A program made the position numbers and the translations under genes. This document shows, in pieces, positions 24,001 through 35,000 of a DNA stretch of 64,000 bases (positions are counted from its first letter, which is position 1; the number at the start of each line of letters is the position of its first letter). Below the pieces are notes generated by a model. That model saw only the letters and a program-made list of their open reading frames with translations. It did no database searches and had not been told where the DNA came from. The stretch lies in the NCBI RefSeq assembly GCF_024362695.1, contig NC_065404.1, positions 13,308,604 to 13,372,603 of the forward strand, in the 5' to 3' direction. This DNA comes from Pectinophora gossypiella (lineage: Eukaryota > Arthropoda > Insecta > Lepidoptera > Gelechiidae).

Positions 24001-27000
24001 GACAATAAGTTGCTCCAACCGATTTCTGTGATAGCATTCGAATCCAAACATGTCTAGTAGACTCACTGAGAATTTGTCACCACTGTAAAAAATATTAGCA
24101 ATTTGAATATTGAAATTAAATGCCTTGTTTGGATTTATAAGTTTAAGAAAGGTACTTACAAAACAGATCTCATGAAAGATAGTTTTGAATTGATCAAATT
24201 GATCATCCAATCAATCAGCCTTTTATATAAGGCACTTGCTAATGTATCTCGGGCGTCCCTTGCTTCATCAGTAGAATGTCTCCGTTTCACAGCTGATCCG
24301 TTTTCTATTAAACAGTAATTTAATAATGCCCATAAAAATTTTACTTCTTCAATGGATAGAAGATTTGCAACTTTTTTGGCCTCATCTGGATTTTCAATCT
24401 CAGCTAAGCCATTTTTGCTATCTTTGAATCTTACGTTTCCAAGAACAAGTATAGCGCCCAATAGAGTTTCAAGCATTGTAATATCTTCTTCTTCCCAGTC
24501 TAGGGTTTTCAAATTATCGATAAATTCCTTGTAACATTTTGCGTTTTCTTCAGGAGTTTCACGTACACCTTTGGGCCCTTTTGATGGTTCATCTTGTATT
24601 CGTAAATAACGATGTTTTCTGTTCTTTACTAAATGGAAAGTGTCAAGTCGATTTTCGGCTTCCATAGCATCATAGAAGTAATATAGCAAGTTAAAGTTTG
24701 CGTGTGACCTGGGAACATATTTTACTTAGAAAAATTACATGGAATAGGTGTGTAATAACAAATATACATTCTTAATACAACTTACATGTCAGTAGAAGAG
24801 ACGCGCCACTTTTCAAGTTGGTACAGCCAAAAAATAGCACCACTTAATTTGCCTGAGCTGCCGTATGTAACTTGAGTTTGGAAAATGGCTCTTGTTGAAT
24901 GAGCATTTATAGGAGTAGCAGCGGTTATTGCAGCTTGAATAACTTTCACAGCTTTTTGGATCCTGTCAGCAGTATTATTTTTCATAGCTCCTAAGAATGT
25001 GAGATGATTTAATGCGTGAACCATATTTGTAGTCTTTCCTGATTTGCTTTCACCAGAGAATACTATGTGTTGGGGTTCATTATGATGAAGAGCGTCTTGG
25101 TAAGCGCTGTCGGCTACTGCGAATATGTGCGGTTCATTATCAGATCTTGATTTGTATTCGTATTTTTTGTGATACTGAAAAGATACAATTGTAATAGTGG
25201 TAAGCTTTTAATTGGCATTTGTTTTTATAAGTATCCATTCTATAAAAAAGGCTGTAAGCTACCCAAATAAATTAAAAGTAAGAAACATTTTCTTTACCTA
25301 TTTTACCAGTACTATTACGAATAATAAAATATTTCAAATACTTACAGTTTCGTTGTAAATGTCATCAGTTGTGTTAGGATTTAGTATTAATAGAATATCT
25401 CCAACAAATGACGTGAATGAGCCTTTAACAAGTTTTGTTTGTAGCTCAGCTAGAACATTGTCTTCTGTCAAATTATCCAAGGCTGCGAGATCCTCTACTT
25501 GCATGGTTTCTGGTTCATTAGACCCTTGTGTAACAAGAAGGCCATTCTTGATTATGCGTTCTGGAGATTTTCCACATATTTCTACATCTTTTAGGTCGAC
25601 AGCCAATTTTTTCAGTTCCGTCGATAACTGTAAGCAGAGGTAGAGAGGTAGAGCACGTGGTTGGAAGACTGAATATGTTGCAAAATTGAAGATTTATTAG
25701 AGGTAGGTATATTTTGTAACTTACATGAAAATCATTTTCAGGAACAGATTGTACGAATGGATGCTCTTCTAGCTCCATAATGAAAGGTCTATGCTCAGGA
25801 TTTTTTTCCAGGCATCTATAATAAGAGCCAAAATCAAACATAAGCCATACACATTTACTTTTAAAAGTTATGTAAATGCACACTTACTCGGTTATGAAGT
25901 CAACAATGTCGTTTGACCACATCGCAGGTCTAATCAAACCTGGCGGAGGGTTTCTTAATATTTGAAATAAGGCTCGAGTTGGATGCATGTCTTGGAAAGG
26001 TGCTTTGGCGTCGGCCATTTCAATAGTAGTTATACCTAAAGCCCACACATCAACTCGGTTTCCGTAACCGTCTCCACCAACGACCTCTGGGGCCATCCAA
26101 CTCGGCGAACCAATACAGTCTTTAGTGGTTCCAAGCGGATCTCTCAATCTACACGATAGTCCAAAGTCAGAAAGCTTCACTTCTCCGTCTTTAGTTATCA
26201 ATATGTTGCTGCACCGTACGTTCCGATGTATCACTTTGTTCTCGTGTAAATAAATGAGGGCCTAGAAATGAAAACGTGAGTAAGTGATCGGACCAATCGG
26301 AGGAGGCAACGCGGGAGTTTGACAGGGAGTGATGGAAGGGCCGCCCCTGACGGATGGTTCGTCTGCGGCGATAGTAACGTCGTTGTCAGTCAAGGGCCCA
26401 CGCCCCGGAGATTCATTGGAGGCTATTTGCATGCGCCGGAGTCCCGAGCTGTCGCCGGTGACTTGTCCGCGCCCTCTCCCATCTGATATATCAGTGTGTT
26501 TAATACGTTCATTATTATCATTTAGATTTTAGTGTTGTATTGTGATGTGAAAAGTATATCGATTTCTCGAGTTTAATAATTCAATCACAATCATAAATTA
26601 AATTTGATATTTATAATTGTAAGTAATTATATATATATTATATTTTTATTTTGTTTGGTACAGGCTTGAATCACCTCATTGTCCGAAAAGTAAGATGATT
26701 CCGTGCTTCGGAGGGAACGATAAGCCGTTAGTTCCGGCTATTAGCCGTAAAAGCACGTCCAACAAACCGCAGTGGAGCAGCGTGGTGGAGCATGCTGCAT
26801 ACCCTCTCCGGTTGAGGAGGCGTATATAGGCTGTTTATAATGATCTGTTTATGTATTAATACGATTAATACGATTCCATACATGACTTCGTGTGTGTATG
26901 TTTGTAACAGAATAAGTAGACAGATGTGATTGGTTAGCTATGCAATGTTTAAGTTTAGAACAACAAGAACCCGTATGTTTACCTTTTAAGGTATTAGATT

Positions 27001-28151
27001 CATTCGATTAAATTCACCTTTCCAGATGACTTTGATTCTACCTTACGAGATGCAACATCGATAGAAATGCCTGGAAGATCTGCCGTACGAAAAGGCATCA
27101 GTATTGTGAACCAAGTGGCTTGCATAAAGATAATACGCATTTAATCTACCCCGGTTCCTTCTGAGCTTAAAACGTTCAAGCCAGTTTAAGATTAGAGACT
27201 TTGTAGTGATGTTGGTAAAGGATATTATCGATCGATGTTCCAGAGATGGAGGGATCATTGGCTACTGCGTCAGAGGTCCGTATATCTTGTGTGCGCGAGC
27301 ATTATTTACGATAATTGAGCGATGCGCCGCGATGGGGGGCCATCACGGTGTTGTCGAGCGTGCACCGACATTCACATCGACAAGTTCGACTGTTCCGTCG
27401 CGAATCACATCAAATAAAGCGGCGTGCATTTTAAGTAATGGCCCTAGATAGTATTTCAACGTACGTGGATGTTCGCCGGCCAATATTTTATTCGACGTCA
27501 CGCGACAGGAATCGCTTGGACGCAGATCCGAGAACAATTGAGTTTGCATTCAAAGTACCCACCAATTGATTCAGCCGTTGAAAGCTGGACTGGCAGGCCC
27601 TTTGTTTTATAAACAGCGATCTCGGCTCGAATGTGACGAGCGACATGTTTATAGTCAGTCGAATATGGCCTTACCTTGATCGTATATTTGAGGATGTAGG
27701 CTATGTGCTCCTCGGACATTTTTCTGTCAGTAGCTTGCAGTTTCCTGACAATATCGATGACAGATCCGAAATCGCACAGCTGGAAAATGGATGGGTCATT
27801 GTTTAATCTGACACATATAGGAGCTAACAACCCTTGAATACGAGATTGAAATCTTACCTCGAGGACGAACCAAATTTTCTTGGCCCCTTCAATTTTTTCG
27901 CAGAATACTCCGTAGAAGTCTATCAGGTTGGCATGTTTGGTGAAGTCCCGTAGGATTTTGTATTCTTCTTGTATGTGGTGCTCTATATCATCCGTGTATA
28001 TTTGGACTTTGACTGCGACGGATTTGCCGGCGGCCTGAGTGTCGGATGCTCGGTAGACTTGGCCGAAGATGCCGGAGCCCAGTTGCTTGTCGAGAGAGTA
28101 CCTCTCGCTGGGACTCGGGAGAGACGAGATGTTCAGGCCGTCCTTCATCAT
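18073..28151 (-). CDS. ninaC: Class III unconventional myosin with N-terminal kinase domain (NINAC), complete, 17 exons
   Basis: NINAC is a photoreceptor kinase-myosin of the microvillar rhabdomere, needed for phototransduction termination and rhabdomere upkeep in Drosophila. Exons: 28151-27858, 27779-27675, 26261-25888, 25815-25725, 25627-25346, 25174-24786, 24708-24160, 24082-23790, 23523-23225, 23052-22763, 22522-22373, 22097-21994, 21907-21839, 21260-21073, 20345-20146, 19404-19153, 18610-18073. They join in phase to 1488 aa, near the long Drosophila form (about 1500). Residues 15-290: kinase with P-loop GSGIFGQV, Lys48, catalytic loop HRN (Asn147 where Asp is expected), DFG at 165-167 and MAPE. 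About 300-1040: myosin motor, P-loop GESKSGKT at 423-430, LDMFGFE switch II region. About 1040-1110: IQ-like basic segment. Tail: conserved block then a Pro/Lys-rich disordered region, ending VTDL, a class I PDZ-ligand pattern. Untranslated exons upstream of 28151 were not identified. Confidence 0.93.
19416..19628 (-). repeat. Tail-less SINE-like element with 14-bp target duplication in ninaC intron 15
   Basis: The direct repeat atgttggagtttta lies at 19416-19429 and 19615-19628. On the minus strand the insert starts tgttttaagtttacgcggtt, passes cgcaccaccaccacaccta and cacttgtaacagtgtcg, and ends cccgttattatgtgctt. The inner word aagcacataataacg and the 3' end cgttattatgtgctt are inverted complements. 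It is in the same sense as ninaC, and the downstream duplication ends 8 bases before the acceptor AG of exon 16. Confidence 0.85.
21583..21740. repeat. MITE, TAAAATGGCCACAT family, ninaC intron 13
   Basis: The 158-bp element is a near-perfect hairpin: ggggggctaaaatggccaca at the left against tgtggccattttaacccccc at the right, then tcatctaagaaagcaatatt against aatattgctttcttagatga. Other copies: 4173-4318, 33660-33815, 43389-43593, and a partial one at 33225-33315. Confidence 0.85.
22624..22700. repeat. SINE 3' fragment in ninaC intron 10
   Basis: It contains gctccactgcgagttagcgg, the reverse of the ccaacccgcagtggagcag stretch in the SINE at 38565-38902. Confidence 0.5.
26280..26486 (-). repeat. 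LINE ORF fragment in ninaC intron 2
   Basis: On the minus strand one frame reads GPLTDNDVTIAADEPSVR followed by GGPSITPCQTPALPPP, a protein segment style I associate with lepidopteran LINE open reading frames. The block is more GC-rich than its surroundings. Confidence 0.5.
26664..26842 (+). repeat. 5'-truncated SINE in ninaC intron 2
   Basis: It matches the 3' two thirds of the SINE at 38565-38902 (caggcttgaatcacctcatt, gattccgtgcttcggagg, ggctattagccgtaaaagca, gtatataggctgttta). Confidence 0.75.
27000..27660. other. CpG-containing non-repeat block in ninaC intron 2
   Basis: This 660-base stretch contains no recognised repeat and more CG dinucleotides than the neighbouring DNA (for example near 27290-27380 and 27470-27530). 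I see no ORF worth calling. It could be a conserved intronic regulatory block; this is inference. Confidence 0.25.
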
Positions 28152-28934
28152 GGCTGCTTACAACAATAAACATTGTTTTCATAGAGGCACATTTATCATA
28201 GGCGTCATACGTCTGCTGAAGAAGATTTAGGCAGCGTCATAGATTATGTAATTGTCATTCATTGCCCTGGTTGCACTTTCAATGTTTGTATCAAAATTTA
28301 TATCATTAACAAATACCACATCTATATTTGCATTTCATCCATTCACTGCTTTATTCAGGTAGAAGATGATCGTTTATAACGGTTAAATGAAGCTCCCCAG
28401 AGCAGTTGTCTTTTAAGATATGTTTCTTAAAATTAATACAACTTATCTTATTTTAATTAGACAAATCACTTACCTAACGGGTGTCTCCTTCGCGACTATG
28501 CAACGGCCGCGGCTCGTAACAGAGTGGCCACTCCATCAAAGGAATACCCACAAGTGCCAGGGCTTCATAGAATTAAGAGCACCCTAATCCTTCGTAACAC
28601 TATTAGGTAATAATACCCTATGACCTTGCGTTGCCTTAGATACAATAATGCCTGAATTTAATTGGAAAAAAATTAATAAACAGATAATTTGTGATGTTAA
28701 AGGCTTCGTTCTTCGTTTTGTATTTGTTGTAGTTATACTTACTTCATCAATACATAAGCAGCATGTTCAAGACAATATAACGTCGAACATTGACCCTCCT
28801 TCTTAAAGTCGGTTAAAATGAAGACTATCCTCTATTATGTTTGGGCTATTTTTGAGAACAACTGAATGAATTTGTATGCAATTTTTACCGTTATGATCTG
28901 AATTTTCCATGAAGTCTAACGGTAAAACAACATA

Positions 28935-29085
28935 TACCTGAGAAATGTACATTCGGAGGTATGTAACTTAACCTGGTTGTTTTTCCCTTCGGGTTGAAAG
29001 GTCAGACAGTCGCTTTTGGAAAAATTGGACCTGACAGATCTTCAGGTTAAGAAACCGGACCTTGTGAAAACAGAAATAAGTAGAT
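28935..29085 (+). repeat. Dispersed repeat, second copy of the 9590 family
   Basis: It contains gagaaatgtacattcggagg, gggttgaaaggtcag, cagtcgcttttggaaaaatt and cttcaggttaagaaacc in the same order as at 9590-9745. Confidence 0.6.
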
Positions 29086-30229
29086 CTGTATTTTCCATGA
29101 AGACTGGGGTAACAAAAGTTAACCAGGCGAATCCAGGTCCAGTTGCTAGTATGGTACCCATATATGGTACACATCGTTATTATTTTCTGGGTCGGTACAG
29201 TACCTACTATCGAAGATATTGATAAGGTACCTTTGATCTGCTATTTTCAAAAATTCCATATTCTTTAAAGTACTTGAAGACATATTCTTTAAAGTACTTG
29301 TTTGCCAGTTTTTGAACAAAAACATCAATGGGGAACGTCCCCAAAGGACTGATCTTTTAAAGGTTTTTAAAGATACCAACACCTTCATAAGATGTTCTTT
29401 TCTCATAGAACGTGGTCTAATCAGAGTAGCAAATTTAGTCAAGCAAAATAATTCAAGAAGCGGAACATTTGCTAGTCAACACAATAGAACACTGAGCCAC
29501 TTGAAAATTCCTTCACGCTACTCAATCTTTCGTCTCTATCTACTAGCGTAATCATGAAAGAGATGAATAATATTTTGTCTAAGCTTCAAATACTTTTATC
29601 TACGGTTGGATGCAACAAACAGTGTTCAATAGTTGATGCGTGTATATTATACGAACAATTGAAATGGCGTTTTGTATAATGTGCGTAAGTATAACGGTAT
29701 TTGAGATTGAATGGATTCAGTGAGGATTTTGTTTGTCCCTTTTTTTTGCTGGATTTGGATAATAATATATTTGAATTGATGGAAAGCGTAGGAGGAGATG
29801 CATTACATATCCATGTTTCTTTTGTTTCAAAGAACATTTTCAACAAAAAATATAATTGCTTTATCTTTTATATTTCTGTTAATAAGTCTAGCTATCCAAG
29901 GAAAACACACCAAAAAGACTTATTACATTTTAAAAATATATACTTACTTAATTAAAAACTTTTTGGTCGTCTATAGTTTGAACCCCGATCGTATAGTATT
30001 CACCTTTGTTTCTTCTGTGCTGTTTCGTAAATATGTAGAAATGATAGTGTATAAAAGTATACTTGTTATCACATCTTATCGACGTACAGTTAAAGCAAAA
30101 TTTTGAGCAATATAGCCTTGAAGTAGTATCTAAGTTACAATAAAAGTCCTAAAAATTAAAGTTTAAGTAGGTACCCCCTTAAATCTCTGCACTAAACGTT
30201 TTGCCTCTTGCTTTTTGATGCGAACAGCA

Positions 30230-30385
30230 AAGGACTGGAACTGTGTGTTTTTCCAACTCATTATAATCTGGAAGCCTTCAAGGCTAGAGTGAATAGGCAT
30301 TTGCTAAGTAAGCTTCCCATCTTGTCACATACCATCTGGTGAGATTGTGGTCAAACGCGAGTCTATATTGTAAAAAAAAAATAAA
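30230..30385 (+). repeat. LINE 3' end with A-rich tail
   Basis: The frame YNLEAFKARVNRHLLSKLP, then caccatctggtgagattgtgg-like sequence and an aaaaaaaaaataaa tail mark the 3' end of a 5'-truncated LINE. The reverse copy is at 16608-16760. Confidence 0.65.
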
Positions 30386-31139
30386 CGGATTAATAAACTT
30401 AACTGAAAGAAAACATGTCTATATCGCTGTAAAATACGAGTATTTGTAAACGAAACATTTTTTACACATCCATTCACATTTTTTTATACTTTATACGCGT
30501 CGGACCGTCACAAAGAGCCCTCGAGTCGAGAGGCCAAATTATCCGGAAATAACCGGATAATTGCAAGAGGCCCATTGAGATGTCGCTTCTGTTTAACTAG
30601 CTGATCTTTGATATTACACCGCGTTTGGCTCTTTGATTTTATGAGCACCTATAAGTTGTTTGTCTGTTCTGTTGTGATTGTTGTTTGAAAAAGGTTCTTT
30701 GAAATCTTATTCGTTTTTTTATTGTAATACCTATGGGCGATGAGTTTGATCTTGTTCGTCGTGGTGTTTTTTATTGTATAAGTATTTTGCCATTTATTTG
30801 CCTTGTGGTAAAAAACTCTCCCTAAGATCTTTTGCAGATTTACCAGGATGAGCCTGTATCAAGCTAATTTAATGATGTGTTGCCTCAAAAAAGTTTAAAT
30901 AGGTAGGTAGAAAAATTTCAAAAGTATGCAATATTCGCATGCTATAATGGTGTACAAGTTGGTAAGTTACATATGAGTTTCACATCATAGGCCTTTACGG
31001 GCACGACAAAATAAAAGGCTAAAAGAGAGAAGGAAGCTTTAAAAAAGAAACTTTAAAAAACGAACTGTCCACAACCAATTTTCAACTTAGACACTTTTTT
31101 TAAATAGGTTTTTTTTAAATAGGTTTTTATTTTTAATCA

Positions 31140-31440
31140 ATTAAGTAATGTACATAACAAACATGACATAAATGTGTCGCCATTAATTAAACATGAATGA
31201 AAGAGAAAATTTAAATTGAAAAAAAATCTGACTCCGACGGGACTGTCGGCCTAATGACGATACATAGATTGAAAGAATTTCGCATGGACAGGAGGAGGAC
31301 CCGGTGGTGTCTCTGGTCTCGTCAAGAGCTGCGGTTTCAAACACTGATTTTTTTTTCGATTTAAATTTTCTTTTTCTTTATTCATGTTTAAATAATGGCG
31401 ACACATTTATGTTATATCAAATGCTATAAAAGCAAAACGC
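31140..31440. repeat. Long-TIR repeat
   Basis: The arm 31167-31231 (aaatgtgtcgccattaatta, aacatgaatgaaagagaaaa) is the inverted complement of 31348-31412 (ttttctttttctttattcat, aaataatggcgacacatttat). The centre of about 115 bases is GC-richer (cgacgggactgtcggcc). Confidence 0.75.
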
Positions 31441-31784
31441 TAAGAAAAAAGCTTTAGAAAAAAAGTTATAATTAAATACATCAGTAAAGCAAAAATCATT
31501 TATGAATAAAAAAAAACAAAAAATGTTTACTATTTATTTCCTTAAAACGAATGGCGGTACAAACGTGATCTTACAACTATAATAAATAGTAAAATTAATA
31601 AATATCACTGCACTGGGAATGTAAGGGAATAATATTTACACTATTACTGATCTAAACTACTGGCGGTTAATACTTTAGGTACATTATAGTTTAATACTGA
31701 TTGTTATCCTCGCAGATTTAACTATGATATTAGTTATTACAATAGTAAAAAGATATATTTTTTATTATTTGGAATGTCGAATAA

Positions 31785-31930
31785 GGGCTCTGTTGGTAGA
31801 ACGATTGGCTTTCAATTTGAAGCCACATCCCAGCATAGGCCAATGATTTTCGAATTTGTTTCCGAATTCATGTTTGGATCATAAATGATTATCACGTGGT
31901 CAGCGGTGGAAAAGACTCTTTACCCTTTGT
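31785..31930 (+). repeat. tRNA-headed SINE fragment
   Basis: It has gggctctgttggtagaacga, a box A-like start, then ggccaatgattttcgaattt, atgtttggatcataaatga and cacgtggtcagcggtgg, a SINE type familiar from lepidopteran genomes. Confidence 0.55.
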
Positions 31931-32069
31931 GGCTGATTATAGGAGATTTGTGCGTCTGTAATATGTTAAAGGTATTACGTTGATGCTACACAAACATATT
32001 CCTTAAGGCCTTCACGGTTTCTGACCCCATCCCAAATGTCACATTATTAATCAAGGTTAAAAAAATGCC

Positions 32070-35000
32070 TCATTTGCAAATAGCGACCCACTTATCGTCC
32101 CGGCACTTTTGGCAGTCGACTCGGCAGCACCAGTGGAAGGTGCAGTTGCACGGTTTGATGCTTGACTTCCTTATAAAGGCGTGGCCTCTATCGCAGCAGA
32201 GCACGTCACAGGAGCCAGAGCGCGTGCGGCCCACACGACACACACGACCTGATGTGCCGAGTGAGTCTGTTCGAGGGTCTGGCTCGCAGAAACTTGGGGA
32301 TCTGGGAAATGTGATATGGTGTTTATCACTTGCTGATGGAGTATCCAATAGCCTATAGTTGATAAGTGTTTGATACCAGCGCTACGCTCGCAAGTTCAAT
32401 ATTAGAAGGAAAATTTAAAATCTGACTTGCCATCCAAAAAATCTTTCAGAACGCTCCATGCATGAGTCTGTAAGATAGATTTGTTTTTTTTCCCAAGTCT
32501 ATTACACCACGTGACAAAAGTCGCAACCCAGGATAGAACAGCCTGGCATCAACGTAAAGATTCGATCCCAGATGAACTAGGAAAAAAGGGCAGGGCAAAG
32601 AAGAAGAAGAGTCGCGCCTAGGGATAGACAATAATATCAAAGAATAAGTGTACCTTTCAAAGAACAGTAGGCTGGTTCTGGGTGCTGGGCGCGCGCGGCT
32701 GCGCCTCTTGCCTCTGGGGCGCCCCAGAAGCGTTGACATACCGTCGTTTAACTCCTCTTGAGCTACCGTTAAGGCCTGGAAACGTAACGCCTTGATGTAA
32801 CGAATGAGAAATGTTAGACGGGACAATATGTGGCATTCTTGCAAAATCAATTTCTTCCAGTATATGAGGAAGTAAACAAGCTGTAGAAAGGTAACATATT
32901 TGATAAATATGGTTACGTACTTAGTTTTCATAATCAGAATATCTTTCATCAGAGACGTTCGTTATGTAAAAATTGACGATTCAAAGTGTAACTATGTTAC
33001 CTACTGATATTTTTGAATTTGAATCATTAGTAAAAGACCGCATGAGGCATTATAACCTTTAAAAAAGTAATGAAATGAAAATATATTGTCATAATGTGGT
33101 ACGTACGTATATAGATTGAAGAAATGCTTTTAGCGCTCAGCACATTTAGTCATATTGTGACATATCTACAATAATAATTCCAAGTAGGTATACTTATCTA
33201 TAAAAAAACCTATTTCTAATATTGTGTGATTGCGCATATTAAATTACGTCCACATTATCAAAAAAATATTTCTTTTGTAGATGAATTGCTTTAATGTAGC
33301 CTTTTTAATACTCTACTTTTACCGTACCTACGATTCCGTCACTTAATGACTGCCACTTAACAATATAAATATAAGTCGGAAGCAGAAACGGCACAAGATC
33401 CTAATTTCTTACCTTCCGATACTGCCGTTTGATGGTAGATGCGACGACCCTGAAGTCAGGCGTGGCTCGCCAGCAGGTCTGCAGCTGACAGCTCCCGGAG
33501 AGGCCGTGACACTTGCAGCGCACCTCCATATGTGACGACAGGATCTGGTGACATAAAGGGATTTAATATAAGGTAATAGATTCTGAAGGCACGTGAAACT
33601 ATTGTTAACTCTTTATTTAACAGTTTATATATCATGACAGAACGTCAGAATTTCACACAAGGCATAAAGAACAGCCACATGGAATCAATTCATCTAAGAA
33701 AGCAATATTGCAATTTGACATTTGTGCATAATAAAAGTAAGTGCGTAAAGCAAACAAATGTCAAATAGCAATATTGCTTTCTTAGATGAATTGCTTCGAT
33801 GTGGCCAGTTTAAACCCTCAGTTCAGTTTATATATTATAGTAGAATCCTTTTTCAGTTGATTGAGAAAGTGATTTATGTCATAAACATAAATAGGTTTAT
33901 GTGCCGCTAGAAGGATTTGGGATCGATCAGTTTGCGGCGTGAAAACTTTGCCAACTCTTGTATTTTAACCTATTCTACTACTCGCATTGCAATTTTATCA
34001 GATGCCATTAGTTATGTACCTATGTAATGTATAATATTTAATTCATCACTGATTTAAGAGCCACGCTCTTGTCGGTGTAGCATTATCGATTCTTGTCTAC
34101 ATAACATAAACTGCCTATATACGTCCCACTGCTGGGCACAGGCCTCCCCTCAATCAACCGGAGGGGGTATGGAGCATACTCCACCACGCTGCTCCACTGC
34201 GGGTTGGTGGATTCTTGTCTATTAAAGACAAATACCTTCACCTACTTATAAGACACAACGTTCGACTTCTCTTTAATCTATTCCATGTAAGCTCTTCTTG
34301 GTCTTCCCCTTCCTCTCTTTCCCTATACCATCCCTTCTATGATGTTTTTAATAAATTCGTCGTGTCTTTTCCCTTACTCTTACTAGCACTTCCTCATTAG
34401 TAAAATACTACTTCCTCTTTCAGTCCAATATTTAATTAAAGTAAATTATATATTAATTACTAGTCTAATCTTTCTTAACTCTTGAGCTGTAGAGTAGGTA
34501 CAAAAGTTTATCGTGTACCGTTTAAAATGACTACTTAATACTTAAACTTAATAAACTGCTACTCCACCAACCCGCAGTTCATTGAGGGGAGGCCTGGTGC
34601 CCAGCAGTGGGACGTATATAGGATGTTTATGTAATCTTAATAAATTGCTAAACTTTGATCATAACTTAACTAAAAGAAAATAGACCAAGAACAAGTAGAT
34701 ACACAACACAATGATAAAGGCCGAAACAAAATTAGATCGCCCAAGGCGTACGATTGCTGGCGCGCATTTTTCCGAGGCTCAGAATCATAAATCTGAATTG
34801 TCCTCATACGTGCCCCATCTTCGCCACAATTACGTGATTCCGCCACCCACCGCACTAGCTCATAACATTTACATAATTAAACGCCTCGCCGCAATCACGC
34901 TGACGTCTTAATTTCGCCAACGCCGCCGGCGCACAACAATTTCCCAAATTGAGTCGGAGCAAAAATTCAAATAAATCCGCGTTTCGGCCCGCCTCTCGAT

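Larger units (their letters stand above)
28152..32069. other. Intergenic region between ninaC 5' end and Wnt10 3' end
   Basis: Upstream exons and promoter of ninaC are expected in the first kilobase, but I found no reliable signal. The rest holds a dispersed repeat (28935-29080), a small tandem duplication with atattctttaaagtacttg near 29258-29301, a LINE tail (30230-30380), a TIR repeat (31140-31440) and a SINE fragment (31785-31925). The open frames here are not conserved-looking. Confidence 0.5.
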
